From assembly GCA_963575745.1 (NCBI GenBank), contig CAUYUJ010004559.1:286162-350161 (forward strand): 64,000 nucleotides of DNA, given 5' to 3'. Below the pieces are notes generated by a model, which searched no databases, was not told the DNA's origin, and saw only the letters and a list, made by a program, of their open reading frames with translations. Positions 20,269 through 33,169 of this stretch are shown one piece after another. Numbering within the stretch: position 1 is the stretch's first letter; every line of letters starts with the position of its first letter. The stretch comes from Prorocentrum cordatum. Its lineage: Eukaryota; Sar; Dinophyceae; Prorocentrales; Prorocentraceae. Made by a program: the position numbers and the translations under genes.

Positions 20269-20440
20269 GCCGCGACGACGACGACGACGCAGAGGAGGGG
20301 AGGGGGAGGAGGAGGAGGAGGAGGAGGAGGAGGAGGAGGAGGAGGAGGAGGAGGAAAGGGAGGAGGAAGAGCTGGAGGAGGAGGAGGAGGAACTGGAGGA
20401 GGAGGAGCAGGAGGAGGAGGAGGAGCAGGAGGAGGAGTCA
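20269..20440 (+). repeat. (GAC)n then (GGA)n microsatellite
   Basis: CGACGACGACGACG passes into about 150 bp of GGAGGAGG with occasional GCA and GAA. Confidence 0.95.
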
Positions 20441-20444
20441 GCCG

Positions 20445-20705
20445 AAGGATGGTGCACCCGCCCTTTCGGGGCGAGGTAGACGGCTACGCTTGGGTAGAAC
20501 GCGCGTCTGGGGGTATAGGTTGGCCCTTCCGGACGGCCTCATGACAGTCTTAAGGTGTCATCGGGCACCCCACGGGGGTCTTGCAGTGTGGGCGGGCCCA
20601 CTGTCGAATTGCAAACACCGGCTTGATGGTATATACAACGGTGGAATGGAGGTTTCCCCCGCCAAACTAGTTCATTCACCGGTTACCTAGTTCTTACTCG
20701 TCGCT
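20445..20705. other. Unassigned spacer
   Basis: No gene, RNA or repeat recognised. Confidence 0.3.
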
Positions 20706-21016
20706 CAGGCCTCTTAGAGGCTTCTTAGAGGGCTTGTAGAGGCTCCTAAGAGGCCTCTTAGAGGCTTCTAAGAGGCCTCGACGAGGCTTCTAAGAGGCCT
20801 CGTAGAGGCTTCTATGAGGCCTCTTAGCGGCTTTAAAGAGGCCTCTTGGAGGCTTTCAAGAGGCTTCTACGTGGTTTCTGAGAAACCTCTACGAGGCTTC
20901 TAAGAGGCCTCTTGGAGGCTTCTAAGACGCCTCTACGAAGCTTCTAACAGGCCTTTTACGAAGATTCTAAGAGGCATCTAAGAGAGGCCTCTTAGAGGCT
21001 TCTGGGAGGCCTCTAT
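20706..21016 (+). repeat. 22-bp palindromic minisatellite
   Basis: About 14 units of a GAGGCTTCTAAGAGGCCTCT-like 22-mer. Each unit has an AGAGGCCTCT palindrome, so neighbouring units can pair with one another. Units are diverged (for example TTTCTGAGAAACC), which suggests age. Confidence 0.9.
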
Positions 21017-21264
21017 GATTATATACGCGACCGTGCACATCTTCCAGTACGAGTCATCTCGTATTCATAGACATTTTATTCTTGTTAAAGAAACATAAAC
21101 ATGCAAGTTGCATGATGCTGTCTGGATGTTGTCATGTGCGTGAACGATATTCATATGATTGGGCGGTGTTCATATGACCGAATGATGTGTAGCCACAAAA
21201 TCCAAAACATCTCGTATCGCCCAAGCCGAGCTAGAATTAAGACTACAATTGTTAATGATACCAA
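21017..21264. other. AT-richer unique spacer
   Basis: Contains GTTGTCATGTGCG and repeated CATATGA words at 21,150-21,180. No gene recognised. Confidence 0.35.
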
Positions 21265-23345
<2,081 letters not shown>

Positions 23346-23592
23346 CTTTTCCCACGATTTCTACTCCTAAGCATTTTGGAATTTCTCCGGTCATGTGTCC
23401 TGGAAACTGTGCGGTCTCCTCAGGGGGAATGATCGTGTAATTTCCCGGCTCTTGCATGGACGACACACAACTACGTTTAATATGATCGAGGTCTTCCGGC
23501 CGCTGCTCATTTCCCCGGTCGGCAGGGACAAACCCCATTACGTTTGTGTTTAAACCATCGAACCAGGGAGTAAAGCATTGCCCGGGGCCCAC
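23346..23592 (-). CDS. Possible exon of an unrecognised protein
   Basis: Just outside the ACT array the minus strand reads a balanced, non-repetitive text from 23,592 down to about 23,350. Recognisable stretches are FTPWFDGLNTNVMGFVPADR, SSMQEPGNYTIIPPEETAQF and HMTGEIPKCLGVEIVGK. The composition is protein-like and GC is lower than in the neighbours. The frame then runs into the ACT array as poly-Val, so the exon must end before that or the gene is broken by the expansion. I do not recognise a family and see no clear splice sites. Confidence 0.3.
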
Positions 23593-24308
23593 CAGGGGTA
23601 ATGCATGGTGGGTCCATTCGGGACGAGAATGTAGACACGATTTCGGTTGAACGTGTGTTTGGGGAGGATGAGGAGGAGGAAATACTTTTTTCTCTTACGA
23701 GTCCTATGCTCGCCAAGTGCTACCTGGCACCTCACTTGGGCCTCTCAGATCCCAGGTGGGGGTGCGATCAGGATCCCTATACGGGGCCGTGCGGGGCGGC
23801 ATTGGCGGCAACGCTTGGCCAGACGAGCGCTTGAGAGGAAAAGTGATCACCCCTCAGTTCCCATGCGCCGCAATTACCAGCCGGCACCGCGCAGTGGCCT
23901 CCCAATGGGGTCTGCTCGGGGCAACATTGGCGGTAGCGCTGCACATAGGCTCTCCTCCAGAGCATCATGCGAAGCAAATGCTAGCCAGCATCGCACGTGT
24001 GCTTCCCACAAGGGGCCGCCAGGAGCGTTCCACGCGCCCTTTGAGGGCGACCTTGGCGGTAGCGCACGTGCGACAAGCACGTTTGGGCAGAGAGCCCTCA
24101 AAGACGACGCGGCCAGGAACCACCAGCTTGGTCGCCACGACGTTGGTGGCAGTGGCGGGCGCCTGGAGCACTTGAGCGCCACGTTCTCCCCTGGCCCCAA
24201 CGGCCGGCCGCGAGGGGGGCACCAGCCTGTTCCCGGCTCGACCGCGAGGCGGACTGAGCCAAAGTGGTTGCGAACGAAGATGGGGAGCAGCTGGAGGTAG
24301 AGTAGTGC
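23593..24308. repeat. Unassigned stretch with a diverged ~120-bp tandem repeat
   Basis: An ATTGGCGGnAnCGC block recurs at 23,811, 23,927, 24,052 and, more weakly, 24,142. Spacings are 116, 125 and 90 bp. The units are poorly conserved. No gene recognised. Confidence 0.4.
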
Positions 24309-24560
24309 TGCCGCCGTCCCTGCTCCTCCTCCTCCTCCTTCTCCTCCGCCTCCTCCTCCTCCAGGCGCCACTGCTGCTCCTCCTTCTCCTACTCCTCCTC
24401 CTTCTCCTGCTCCTCCTCTCCTACCTCCTCCTCAACTCCTCCTCCTCCTCCCTCCCCTCCTCCTCCTCCTCCTCCTCCTCCTCGTCCTCCTCCTCCTCCT
24501 CCTCCTCCTCCTCCTCCTCCTCCTCCTCCTCTCCCTCTCCCTCCTCTCCCTCCTCCTCCC
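24309..24560 (+). repeat. (CTC)n tract upstream of the secreted-protein gene
   Basis: About 250 bp of CTCCTCCTC. It is complementary to the GGAGGAGG tract at 24,664-24,720, so a transcript covering both could fold into a long stem. Confidence 0.95.
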
Positions 24561-24663
24561 ACTCAGTGTTTCGCACGCGCACACTTTGACAGGCGCCTCT
24601 GCGCCCCCTCCGCTGCGCCTTCATGGCGCCACGCGCGCGGAGCCGTGGCCGCAGCCGCAGCCG

Positions 24664-24720
24664 TGGAGGAGGAGGAGGGAGGAGGAGGAGGAGGAGGAGG
24701 AGGAGGAGGAGGAGGAGGAG
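24664..24720 (+). repeat. (GGA)n tract just before the conserved exon
   Basis: Ends 12 bases before a candidate 3' splice site (GCGGCAG followed by G at 24,733). It is probably intronic or 5' untranslated. Confidence 0.9.
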
Positions 24721-24732
24721 CGGCCGCGGCAG

Positions 24733-25428
24733 GACGACGTCGCCACCACGCACAACCTGACCGTGTGCAACGCATACGCAGACCACAAGCCCCTCAGTGT
24801 ATACACGGTGACCAACAGGGCTAAGCTCACGGAGGAGCCTCTCCCGTACAAGGCATGCAAGCAAGTCTCGTTGGAGTTGTCAGAGAGCGAGCGGATTGAC
24901 TTCAGGCTGGGAGGTCTGAGTGTGGGCACTTTCCGTGTCACTGGGCTCCCCTACGTCTCTGCGAATCTGTTGTTGGTCCCATACCACAAGAGCAACGACA
25001 CAATGTCCGCTGCCTTTGCCTCCCACATGTTTTCGGCCGCCGAGGAGAAGGCGCAGGTGGCAGTCGTCGACGCGTATTCTGGCAGCGAATCTGGGCTTCT
25101 CAAGGTCCAGCGACCGAAAGATCGCAAATGGGCGAACATGAAGCATGGTTCGTCAATAAAGATGGATGCGGGGAGTTACCAGGTCGTTCTGTCTGACAAA
25201 GACGGCAAGAACATCAAGCTTGCCAAGTTGGAAACCGCTGAACACGCCAGGTATGTGGTGATGCGCGTCGGCAGCGAGTCCGACGGGCACGCACAGGAGC
25301 TCGTGGTGTCTTCGGCCACCGGGACTGAAGGCATCGGTGCCGCAGGCAGCGGTTCCTTCCGCGCCAGCCTCGGCATTTTCGCTGCTTCTGCGGCTGCAGC
25401 AGCCTCCATGGTGGCAGCCTTGGCATGA
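24733..25428 (+). CDS. Secreted or surface protein of a dinoflagellate family, paralogue 1
   Basis: The conserved exon gives 231 residues ending at TGA. Order: THNLTVCNAYAD start (residues 6-17), PLSVYTV, KLTEEPLPYKACK, IDFRLGGLSVGTF, LLLVPYHKS, a second domain from AQVAVVDAYSG to GSYQVVLSDKDG and ARYVVMRVG, a Gly/Ser/Thr linker, and a C-terminal hydrophobic run (IFAASAAAAASMVAALA) that resembles a GPI-anchor signal or membrane tail. The text recalls secreted proteins recurrent in dinoflagellates and loosely the AlgF/DUF4397 beta-sandwich type; this is family memory, not a search. I start at 24,733 because an AG|G acceptor-like site precedes it, phase 0. The open frame continues up to an ATG at 24,586 through a poly-Glu tract, which I doubt is translated. 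Paralogue 2 has a signal peptide at the matching place, so a 5' exon is probably missing here. Confidence 0.75.
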   Translation, partial: DDVATTHNLTVCNAYADHKPLSVYTVTNRAKLTEEPLPYKACKQVSLELSESERIDFRLGGLSVGTFRVTGLPYVSANLLLVPYHKSNDTMSAAFASHMFSAAEEKAQVAVVDAYSGSESGLLKVQRPKDRKWANMKHGSSIKMDAGSYQVVLSDKDGKNIKLAKLETAEHARYVVMRVGSESDGHAQELVVSSATGTEGIGAAGSGSFRASLGIFAASAAAAASMVAALA

Positions 25429-26251
25429 GTGACGCTGAATCAGGGCCTGGCTGATCCCAGAGGCCGCCTTTCTTCAGCGAGAGGGTGCTGGACAATTCTG
25501 AATACGATGCTGTTGAAAGGCGCTCTGTTGCTGTTCCTCCACCGCGTGGCCCACCTGTCCTCGTTTACTTAGCTATTCAGTTAATCTTTTGGGGGGCACT
25601 CGTTCCCGCGGCTGGATGCGGCCCGAAATAATCTCGCCGGGAGCGGGCACGAGGGGTCCAGGAGACCTCTTGAAGAAATTCTGGGGCTTCCGGGATCGTT
25701 TTCGGAATATCTGGGCCTCGTCCAGGTAAACCTTGTGGGTTGCAAAGCTTGCGAGGCCAGAAAGACGGAGCAGCCAACCATGTTCACGTGTTCCCTGTCG
25801 CGGGGGGGGGGCAATGTCGGGAGCCACGCGCGAAGTGGTACAGGCATGTCGGAGGCTTCCTGGGCCATCATGAGCGTGTCACAGCCCATCTTGGAGGCCT
25901 CTTTCGCTAACTCAAAGGCGAAGCACTGTGAAATAGATTTCATTGGGCGATATTATGAAGAGTCCCATGGATAGTCTTGGAGTTCTTTTGTGCCAGCCTG
26001 GACGTCTCTTGGATGCAATCTTAATGCAGCCGTCGGGCAAACGAAAGGGCAAACGGCGGCGGCGCGACGACAGCGGCTGGAGGCCTTGTGGAGAGGAGTT
26101 GGAGGGGATGCTTATCGAAGACGCCTACGGCGAATCACCGCCGCCCCCTGCCTTTGTGTATTCGCCTAGGTGGCCGAACGTTGAGGCCAGACCTGCCAAG
26201 CTATCGGACCATGTGTTCCCCGAATCGGTTTGGAAAGCCTTCGGGGAACAC
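25429..26251. other. 3' flank of the secreted-protein gene, otherwise unassigned
   Basis: The first 130 bp are probably 3' untranslated. The plus frame at 25,943-26,296 contains a basic run (GKRKGKRRRRDD) and EELEGMLIEDAYGES, which is mildly protein-like, but it runs into the next array. I do not call it a gene. Confidence 0.35.
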
Positions 26252-26998
26252 GTGGGCATCTTGAAGGTCATCTTGGCCGTCTGGAGGCCATCTTGACCCT
26301 TTCGTGTCTTCTTGGAGGACGTTTTGGAGGGCTCTTGGGCCGTCTTGGAGGCCATCTTGAGCATCTTGGAGGCCTCTTGGGCCGTCTTGGGGGCCTTTTG
26401 CCGGCCTTTTGGGCCGTCTTAGACCATCTTGAGGCCATCTTGGGCCGTCTTGGGTGCATTTTGGAGCCATCGTACCCGTCTTGGAGGCCATCTTGGCCGT
26501 CTTGGAGGCATCTTGGAGGCCATCTTGGGCCATCTTGGCCGTCTTGGAGGCCATCTTGGGCGTCTTGGAGGCCTCTTGGGCCGTCTTGAGGCCCTCTTGG
26601 GGAATTCTTGGGGGCCTCTTGGGCCGTCATGGGGCCATCTTGGAGGCCTCTTGGGTGCTGTTGGGGCGATGTTGGGGACCTCTTGGGCCGTCTTGGGCCG
26701 TCGGAGAGCTGAAAAGCAGAACATGCCAAAATCCTTGAAAAACCTAAGGAAAATCAATGATTTTAACCTATTCGGGCCTTCCTGGAGGGCGTCTTGGAGG
26801 GCTCTTGGGCCGTCTTGGAGGCCTTTTGCGGGCCTTTTGGGCCGTCTTAGACCATCTTGAGGCCATCTTGGGCCGTCTTGGGTGCATCTTGGAGCCATCT
26901 TACCCGTCTTGGAGGCCATCTTGGCCGTCTTGGAAGCATCTTGGAGGCCATCTTGGGCCATCTTGGCCGTCTTGGAGGCCATCTTGGGCCAAGTTGGG
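26252..26998 (+). repeat. TCTTGGAGGCCATCTTGGGCCG-type array with a 428-bp duplication
   Basis: A degenerate array of 11-13 bp words (CTTGGAGGCCAT, CTTGGGCCGT). The segment beginning GGGCCGTCTTAGACCATCTT at 26,411 recurs at 26,839, 428 bp later, and the two stretches stay alignable for about 150 bp. Frames read as LGGHLGRLGG on plus and RPKMASKTAQ on minus; both are repeat-driven. Shorter continuation at 27,215-27,360. Confidence 0.85.
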
Positions 26999-27540
26999 GC
27001 AACAAAGGCATTGACAGATGGATTTTCGGAAACTTGCGGGTGGCCGGCGGGACGGGCCGAAGCCCACTGGGGAGTTCTTTTAGAAAAAGAACCAAAACCA
27101 AAACCTGAAACATCCAGCACGCCGTGCACCCCTGTGGCAAGACCACAGGGGGCGGCGGATCCAGTGGCCTTCGGCCCATCCCACCACCGTGCCCAGGTCG
27201 TGGACAAAAGCCTCTTCGAAGCATCTTGAGGTCTCTTGGGGGGCCTCTTGGAAGCCTCTTGGGCTCTTCTTCGGGACCCCGTGCAGGCCCTTTGGAGGCT
27301 CTAGGGCCTCTTTTTGGGGCCTCGGGGGTGCTTCATGGGGGCCCCCAGGGTCCTCTTGAGGACCGGCTGGTGGTCTCGGGGGGCTATCTTCGGGGATAGG
27401 GTACGAAATCCAAGGTCGTGTTCCCCTCTTGAGTCACTCTTGGGGCCTTCTTGGGGACTCCTTGGGCTCACCTGGGGGACCCGGTCTGGTGCGGTCTTAG
27501 GAGGGCCTCTGAGTCTGGCTTGAACGCTCTTACGACCGAC
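26999..27540. other. Unassigned, partly CTTGG-repeat
   Basis: Contains the array's continuation (27,215-27,360) and a CCAAAACCAAAACC word. No gene. Confidence 0.35.
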
Positions 27541-27845
27541 AAGGCGAGTACAGTGGAGGCCCCCTTGCCAAGAATCCCTGCTTGCCTCCAGGGTGCACTG
27601 GGTTTCTTGGGTTTCGATGGTTTTGCTATGGACAGCGTGACGTTCCCACACCAAAAATCAATGGACGTCCTGGGGTCTCAGGGTTGGGTTTCTTGTGGAA
27701 GGTTTCTTGTGGACTGGCCTCCACTGTATGTTGAAAGTGTGGGCTCGAAGCCACGCTCCAAAGGCCTTCAGAGAAGTCACCGTCGCCGCCCCAGGAAGGC
27801 CCTGAATCGCCCAAGAGCGCAGGAGCGCCTGGAATTCCAGGCCCT
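27541..27845 (-). repeat. ~300-bp dispersed repeat, minus-strand copy
   Basis: The reverse complement matches 45,533-45,836 almost base for base over about 300 bp: GGAATTCCAGGCGCTCCTGC, GTGACTTCTCTGAAGGCCTT, CACACTTTCAACATACAG, CACAAGAAACCTTCCACAAG and ACCATCGAAACCCAAGAA. Both copies stay open in one frame (EFQALLRS... VHKKPSTR), but the differences between them mostly change the amino acid, which argues against selection on a protein. Confidence 0.85.
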
Positions 27846-28090
27846 GGCCCCCCTGAAGAGCACTTCCAGGCTGCACCGCATGGAATCTGACGGGGCCTGG
27901 AGGCACTACACTCAGTGCTTACGTCAAGGTAGTGGGTACTGGGTGCAATGTGAGTGGTGGTCTGCCAAGATCAGAGTGAGGGGGCCGAACCGTCATTCAC
28001 TGACCCTGGGCGCGTGGCTGACGTGAGGTTCTGCGGTGCGGATTGCTGTTGCTGCTGTTGCTGTTGTTGCTGTTGAATCCTCATTTCTGG
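27846..28090. other. Lead-in of the composite units
   Basis: Carries AGGGGGCCGAACCGTCATTCACTGACCCTGGGCGC-like sequence (27,978-28,012) that recurs at 34,780-34,813 just before another GTTGTTG run. Confidence 0.6.
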
Positions 28091-29080
28091 AAAAATATTG
28101 TTGATCCGTGTCCCTCCGGTGACCATTGCGTTTTGTTTTATGGAAGTGTTTCCCCAGGGGCTCGCACCCTGTTCTTTAGCAGGGAAAATCACTAGGCTAA
28201 AACTACGTTGTTGACTTCCGGATTACCACAACAACGGCTCCCACCTGCGACTACAATTTAGCCAGGACCCCCGCTCCCGCCTGAGACGTCCTCGCATTTT
28301 ACTTAGGAATCGCGCTCTCGCTTGGGACTTCCTTACAATTTATTCCGGAATCGTTTTCTCGGCGTTCTGGAGCCGCGTTCTCTCTGGAGGATTGCTTGCA
28401 ATTTACTTGAGGATCGCGCTCTTGCGTTGGAGCTCCCCGCAATTTACTCAAGCGCCGCGCTCCCGACACTCAGGCACCCAGGAGTCGCACTCAGGCTTAG
28501 GACTCCCTCACAGCTTACTTAGGATTCGGGATGTCGCTGCCCTTCGTGCCCCCGTTGCAGCTCTTCGCGGCCCCCCCGCAGCCCTTCGTGGACCCGTTGC
28601 AGCCCTTCGTGGCCCCCTCGCTGCCCTTCCTGCCCCGTTGCAGCCCTTCGTGGCCCCCTCGTGGCCCCGTTGCAGCCCTTCGTGGCCCCCCGCTGCCGTT
28701 CGTGGACCCGTGACAGCCCTTCGCGGCCGCGTCGCTGCCCTTCGTGGCCCCGTCCTTGCCCTCCGCGGCCCAATATACGCATGCCCTACGTGGCCCCCGC
28801 TCATTCGCGCCCCTCGTGGCCCCATATGCATGCCTTTCGTGGCCCCGCTGTCGCCCTTTGTGGCCCCTCGCTGTCCTACGTGGCTGCGTTGCTACCCTCA
28901 GTGGCCCCGTTCTTGCCCTCTGTGGCCACGCATTATCTGCCCTTCGTGGCCCCCTCTCGTTCGCGCCCTTCGTGGCCCCATACGCATGCCTTTCGTGGCC
29001 CCGTTGTCGCCCTTCGTGGCCTCTTTCTTGCCTTTTGTGGCCCTGCTGTCGCTCTCGCTTTCGCTCGTCGTCGTCGCCGC

Positions 29081-29114
<34 letters not shown>

Positions 29115-31720
29115 GTGGTCGGTCCCCTGTCCGTCCCTCTTGGAGTCAGGTTGCTGCCGATCAGCGATGCCGCCGGCCGCCCCACCGCTTGCCGGGGCCC
29201 GGCCTGCAGGGAAGAAGAATATGCCCCCCCAAAGCGGGTCCGATCGACGACGAAGAGGGCGGGCATCGAGGGTTTAGGATACACGTCGAGTGACACGCGT
29301 AACCTGATTGTTGTTGTTGAGCTCTCACGACGGCAGAATAGGTATTCTTGATCCCCCCTGTGGTGACCATTGTATTTTTCAATTGAAGTGCTTCCCCGGG
29401 GGCTCGCACCCTGTTTTTTGATCAGGGACAGCCACGGGATTCAAACTGTGTTGTTGGCCCCTGGTTTGCAACAACAGCGGCTCCCGCCTGAGGCTTCCTC
29501 ACAATGTATTTCCAAATCGCGTTTTCTCGCGGGAGATCCTCACAATTTGTGTGTACGAATCGCGCTATCGCTTGGGATTTCCTCGCAGTTTATCCGACGA
29601 TGCGCCCCCGGCGCTCAGGAATCACGCTCTCGTTCTGGCTTTTCTCGCGGTTTACTTGGTTTATCGCGCTGCCGTTCGAGACTTCCTCGCGATTCATGCA
29701 GGACCCACGCTTCAGCAACCCACCTGCTCGACCTGGTCGCCTGGGCCCGCCTTCCCGACCTGCCCGCTATGGGTCTGCCCACCCGATCTGCCCGTCTGGT
29801 TCTACCACGTGTTTTCTGCTCTTTGCTCCCCTCCTGCTAATTTCTCTCGTGTTCCATTATTATCCCTCCTCCTTTCCACCCGTCTTCTCTTTCCTTGTTT
29901 TAGAGGCTGCACTAAATGCACGTGGCAGGTGAGGAAGATATGCCCCCAAGGGGATACGATCGAAGACGACGAGGGCGGCACCGAGGGTTTGGGATATACG
30001 TTTTGATTGGCACGTGAGCAGATAGGAGCGAACAGTCTTAAAATGATTGTTGTTGTTGAGCTCTCACTACTGAAGAACATATATGGTTGATCCCCCCCCT
30101 GGTGACCATTGTATTTTTCAATTGAAGTGTTTCCCCCGGGGCTCGCATTTTGTTTTTTAATCAGGGAAAGTCACGGGGCTCAAACTGGGGCCCTGGTTCC
30201 GAGTTTGCAACAACAGTGCCTCCCACCTAATATGTCCTCATTTAGTACTATCAAATCGCGCTCTCGCGCGGGACTTCTCACAATTTATGTACGCATCGCG
30301 TTATCGCGTGGGATTTCCTCGCAGGTTATTCCGAAGATGCGCCCTCGGCGCTCAGGAATCACGTTCTCGCTTTGTCATGGCGCCAACATCGCAGAGCGGA
30401 TTTCGTTCGGAACTCGATGGGATGGGCCCGGAGTGTCCTGGAGAGTTTGGTTCCTGATTTCGAGGTGAATGTCGCGCGTTTTTTTGTGGATCCACACGAA
30501 ATCCACTTCGTTTTTCACTCGCCGTTTCGGGATTTTGCACTGGCAGAAATCCACGCAACAAATTCGCTGCAGCACTTCTGAAAGGTCGGTGCAATGAGTT
30601 TTGGCTTTTCTCGCGATGTACTTGGTTTATCGCGCTATCGTTCGAGACTTCCTCGCGATTCATGCGGGACCCACGCTTCAGCAACCCGCCTGCCCGACCT
30701 GGTCGCCTGGGCCCGCCTTCCCGACCTGCCTGCCTGCAATGGGTCTGCCCACCCGATCTGCCCGTGTGGTTCCACCACTTGTTTTCTGCTCCTTGCCCCC
30801 CTCCTGCCAATTTCGCTTGTGCTCCATTCTTCTCCCTCCCGCTTCCACCCGTCATCTCTTCCCTTGATCTAGGAGATGTATTACATGCGCGTGGCAGGTG
30901 AGGAAGATAGTCCCCAAGGGAGTACGATCGAAGACGACGAGTGCGGATACCAAGGGTTTGAGATGAGATATACGCATTGATTGGCACGTGAGCAGATAGG
31001 AGCGAACGGTCTTACAATGATTGTTATGGTTGTTGTTGCTTTTGTTGTCATTTCTGTTGGTGTTGTTGTCATTTTTGTTATTGTTGTTGATGAACTCTCA
31101 CTTCTAAAGAATCATTGTTGTTGATCCCCCTCCCCTGTAGCCACTGTATTCGTTCAATGAAAATGTTTTTCCCGGGGCTCGCACCCAGGTTTTCATGAGT
31201 GAGAGCGAGGTTGCACCAAACTGCGCCCCTGGCCTCCGGTTTACAACAACAGCGGCTCCCGTCTGATACTTCCTCACCATGTATTTCCATTTCGCGCTCT
31301 CGCGCGGGACTGCCCCATAGTTTATGAAAAATCGTGCTTTCGCAGACGCTGCGCTCTTGGCACTCATGAATCACGCTCTCGCTATGGATTTCCTCGCGAT
31401 TATTTGTGAATCGCGCTGTCGCTCGAGACTTCCTCGCGATTCATGCAGGACGCACGCGACCAGCTGGTTCTGCCACGTGCTTTCTGCTATTAGCCCCCCT
31501 CCTGCGACTCTCTCTCGTGCTTCATCCTCCACCCTCCTCATTGTCCCTTCCTTCCACCCGTCCTCTCTTCCCCTGCCTTAGGGGCTGCACGAAATACACG
31601 TTGGAGAGAAAGGAACACATCCCCCAAGGGGGTACGATCGAAAGCGGAGAGGGCGGGGTATCGATGGTTTGGGATGTACGTGTTGAATGATACGCGAACA
31701 GATCAGAGCGAACCGTCTTC
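28091..31720 (+). repeat. Four composite repeat units with conserved header and tail
   Basis: Each unit opens with TTGATCC, GGTGACCATTGTATTTTTCA-like sequence, a GGGGCTCGCACCC word (28,150, 29,400, 30,140, 31,175) and CTCCCGCCTGA. It continues with 30-40-bp sub-repeats (AATCGCGCTCTCGC...GACTTCCTCGCAATTTA). It closes with GGAAGATATGCCCCCAAGG-like sequence, TACGATCGAAGACGACGAGG, GGTTTGGGATATACG and a GTTGTTGTTG run. Header spacing is 1,243, 739 and 1,037 bp. A fifth, heavily expanded unit spans 34.9-37.3 kb and has the same tail. Confidence 0.85.
28538..29060 (+). repeat. 21-bp array (CAGCCCTTCGTGGCCCCCTCG type) inside unit 1
   Basis: About 25 degenerate units. The plus frame reads PFVAPLQPFVAP, a 7-residue repeat; the minus frame reads GPRRAATGPRR. 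It is followed by a (CGT)n tract at 29,063-29,120. It interrupts the first composite unit, so it is a later local expansion. Confidence 0.85.
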
Positions 31721-31950
31721 AAACGATTGTTGTTGTTGCTGCTGTTGTTGCTTCTGCTGGTACTTTTGTTGTTGATGTGATTGGCGTTGTTGTTATCAGT
31801 GTTGTTGCTGTCGTCGTTTTGTCGTTAGTGTTGTTGTTTTCTGTGCTTGTCGGTGTCGTTGTTGTTGTTGTTGACGAAACCACTCACTGGCGCCGGCCCC
31901 AACCCCCCTCCCCGGCGCAACGCAACGCAACGCAACGCAACGCAACGCAC
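31721..31950 (+). repeat. (GTT)n-rich tract ending in (CAACG)n
   Basis: GTTGTTGTTG with interruptions to 31,877, then six CAACG pentamers at 31,917-31,948. Confidence 0.9.
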
Positions 31951-31957
31951 GTTACCC

Positions 31958-33168
31958 CGAATCCTGTAGGATTCCGATGGGAATCCTATAAGGTCTCCGC
32001 GAACCTTTATAGGAATCCGATCGGAATCCCACAGGAATCCCATAGGGCCTCTACGAGCCCTATGGGAGCCCCATGGGAATCTTATAGAAATCTTATAGGG
32101 CCTTTACGAATCCAATGGGAATCCCATAGGAATTCGATGGGAATCCTATAGGAAGCCTGTAGGAAACCTATAGGGTCTTCAGGATCCCGAAGGAATCCCA
32201 CAGGAATCCAATGGGAATCCTGTAGGGCTTTTTGGATTCCGATGGGAATGCCCCAGGAATCCTTTGGACATCTTATAGGGCCTCTACGAATCATATACGG
32301 ATCGTATAGGAATCCTCTGGGAATCCTATAGGGCCTCTGCGCAGCCTACAGGAATCCGATAGGAATGCCAGTGGAATCCCATAGGGCGTCTACTAATCCT
32401 ATAAGGATCCGATAGAATTCCTATGGGAATCCTGGAGGGCCCCTACGGATCCTATAGGAATCCAATTGGAAGTCCATAGGAGTCGTATAGGGCCTGATTC
32501 CTATGGGAACCCTATAGGAATCCGATGGGAATCCTCTAGGGCCTTTACGATACCTATGGGAATCCTATAGGAGCCCGATGGGGATCTTATAGGGCTTCTC
32601 CGCTTTTTTATAGGAATCCCAAAGGCATCCTATAGGGCCTCTACGAACCCTATAGGAATCCTTTGGGACCCCCCATAATTATTGTATAGGGCCTTTACGA
32701 ACCCTATAGGAATCCTACAGCAAACTCATAGGAATCCTATAGGGCCTCTGCGAATCTTATAGGATCCCTGTAGGAGTCTCATCGGATTCCTAGAGGACTT
32801 TTACGAACCCTATAGGACTCCTATAGGAATCTAATAGGAAGCCCAGAGGGCCTTTACATATCCTATAGGGCTCCCATCGGAATCCTATAAGGCCTCTTAC
32901 GAATCCAATGGGATTCCTACATGTTTTTTGCGTATCCTATAGGGCCTCCACAATCCTTTAGGAATCCTATAGGAATATTATAGGAATCTTAGAGTACATC
33001 TACGAATCCTATAGGAATCCTGTAGGAATCCGATGGAAATCCTAGAGGGTCCTTGCGAATCTTTTAGGAAGGGCCTTTACGAATCCTACAGGAATCCTGC
33101 TGGAAGCGTTTACGAATCCTATGGGAGTCAGATTTCGGAATCTTACAGGAATCCCATAGGGCCTTTGG
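31958..33168 (+). repeat. AATCCTATAGG minisatellite, ~1.2 kb
   Basis: More than 60 degenerate words of AATCCTATAGG, AATCCGATGGG and AGGGCCTCTACG, arranged irregularly with an underlying 11-12-bp step and stretches of about 50 bp recurring. CCTATAGG is palindromic. Confidence 0.9.
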
Positions 33169-33169
33169 C

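Noticed and set aside
24241-24280. Relic dinoflagellate spliced leader on the minus strand (CCACTTTGGCTCA)
   Set aside because: Only about 13 of the 22 leader bases can be matched and it is not at the start of a coding segment.
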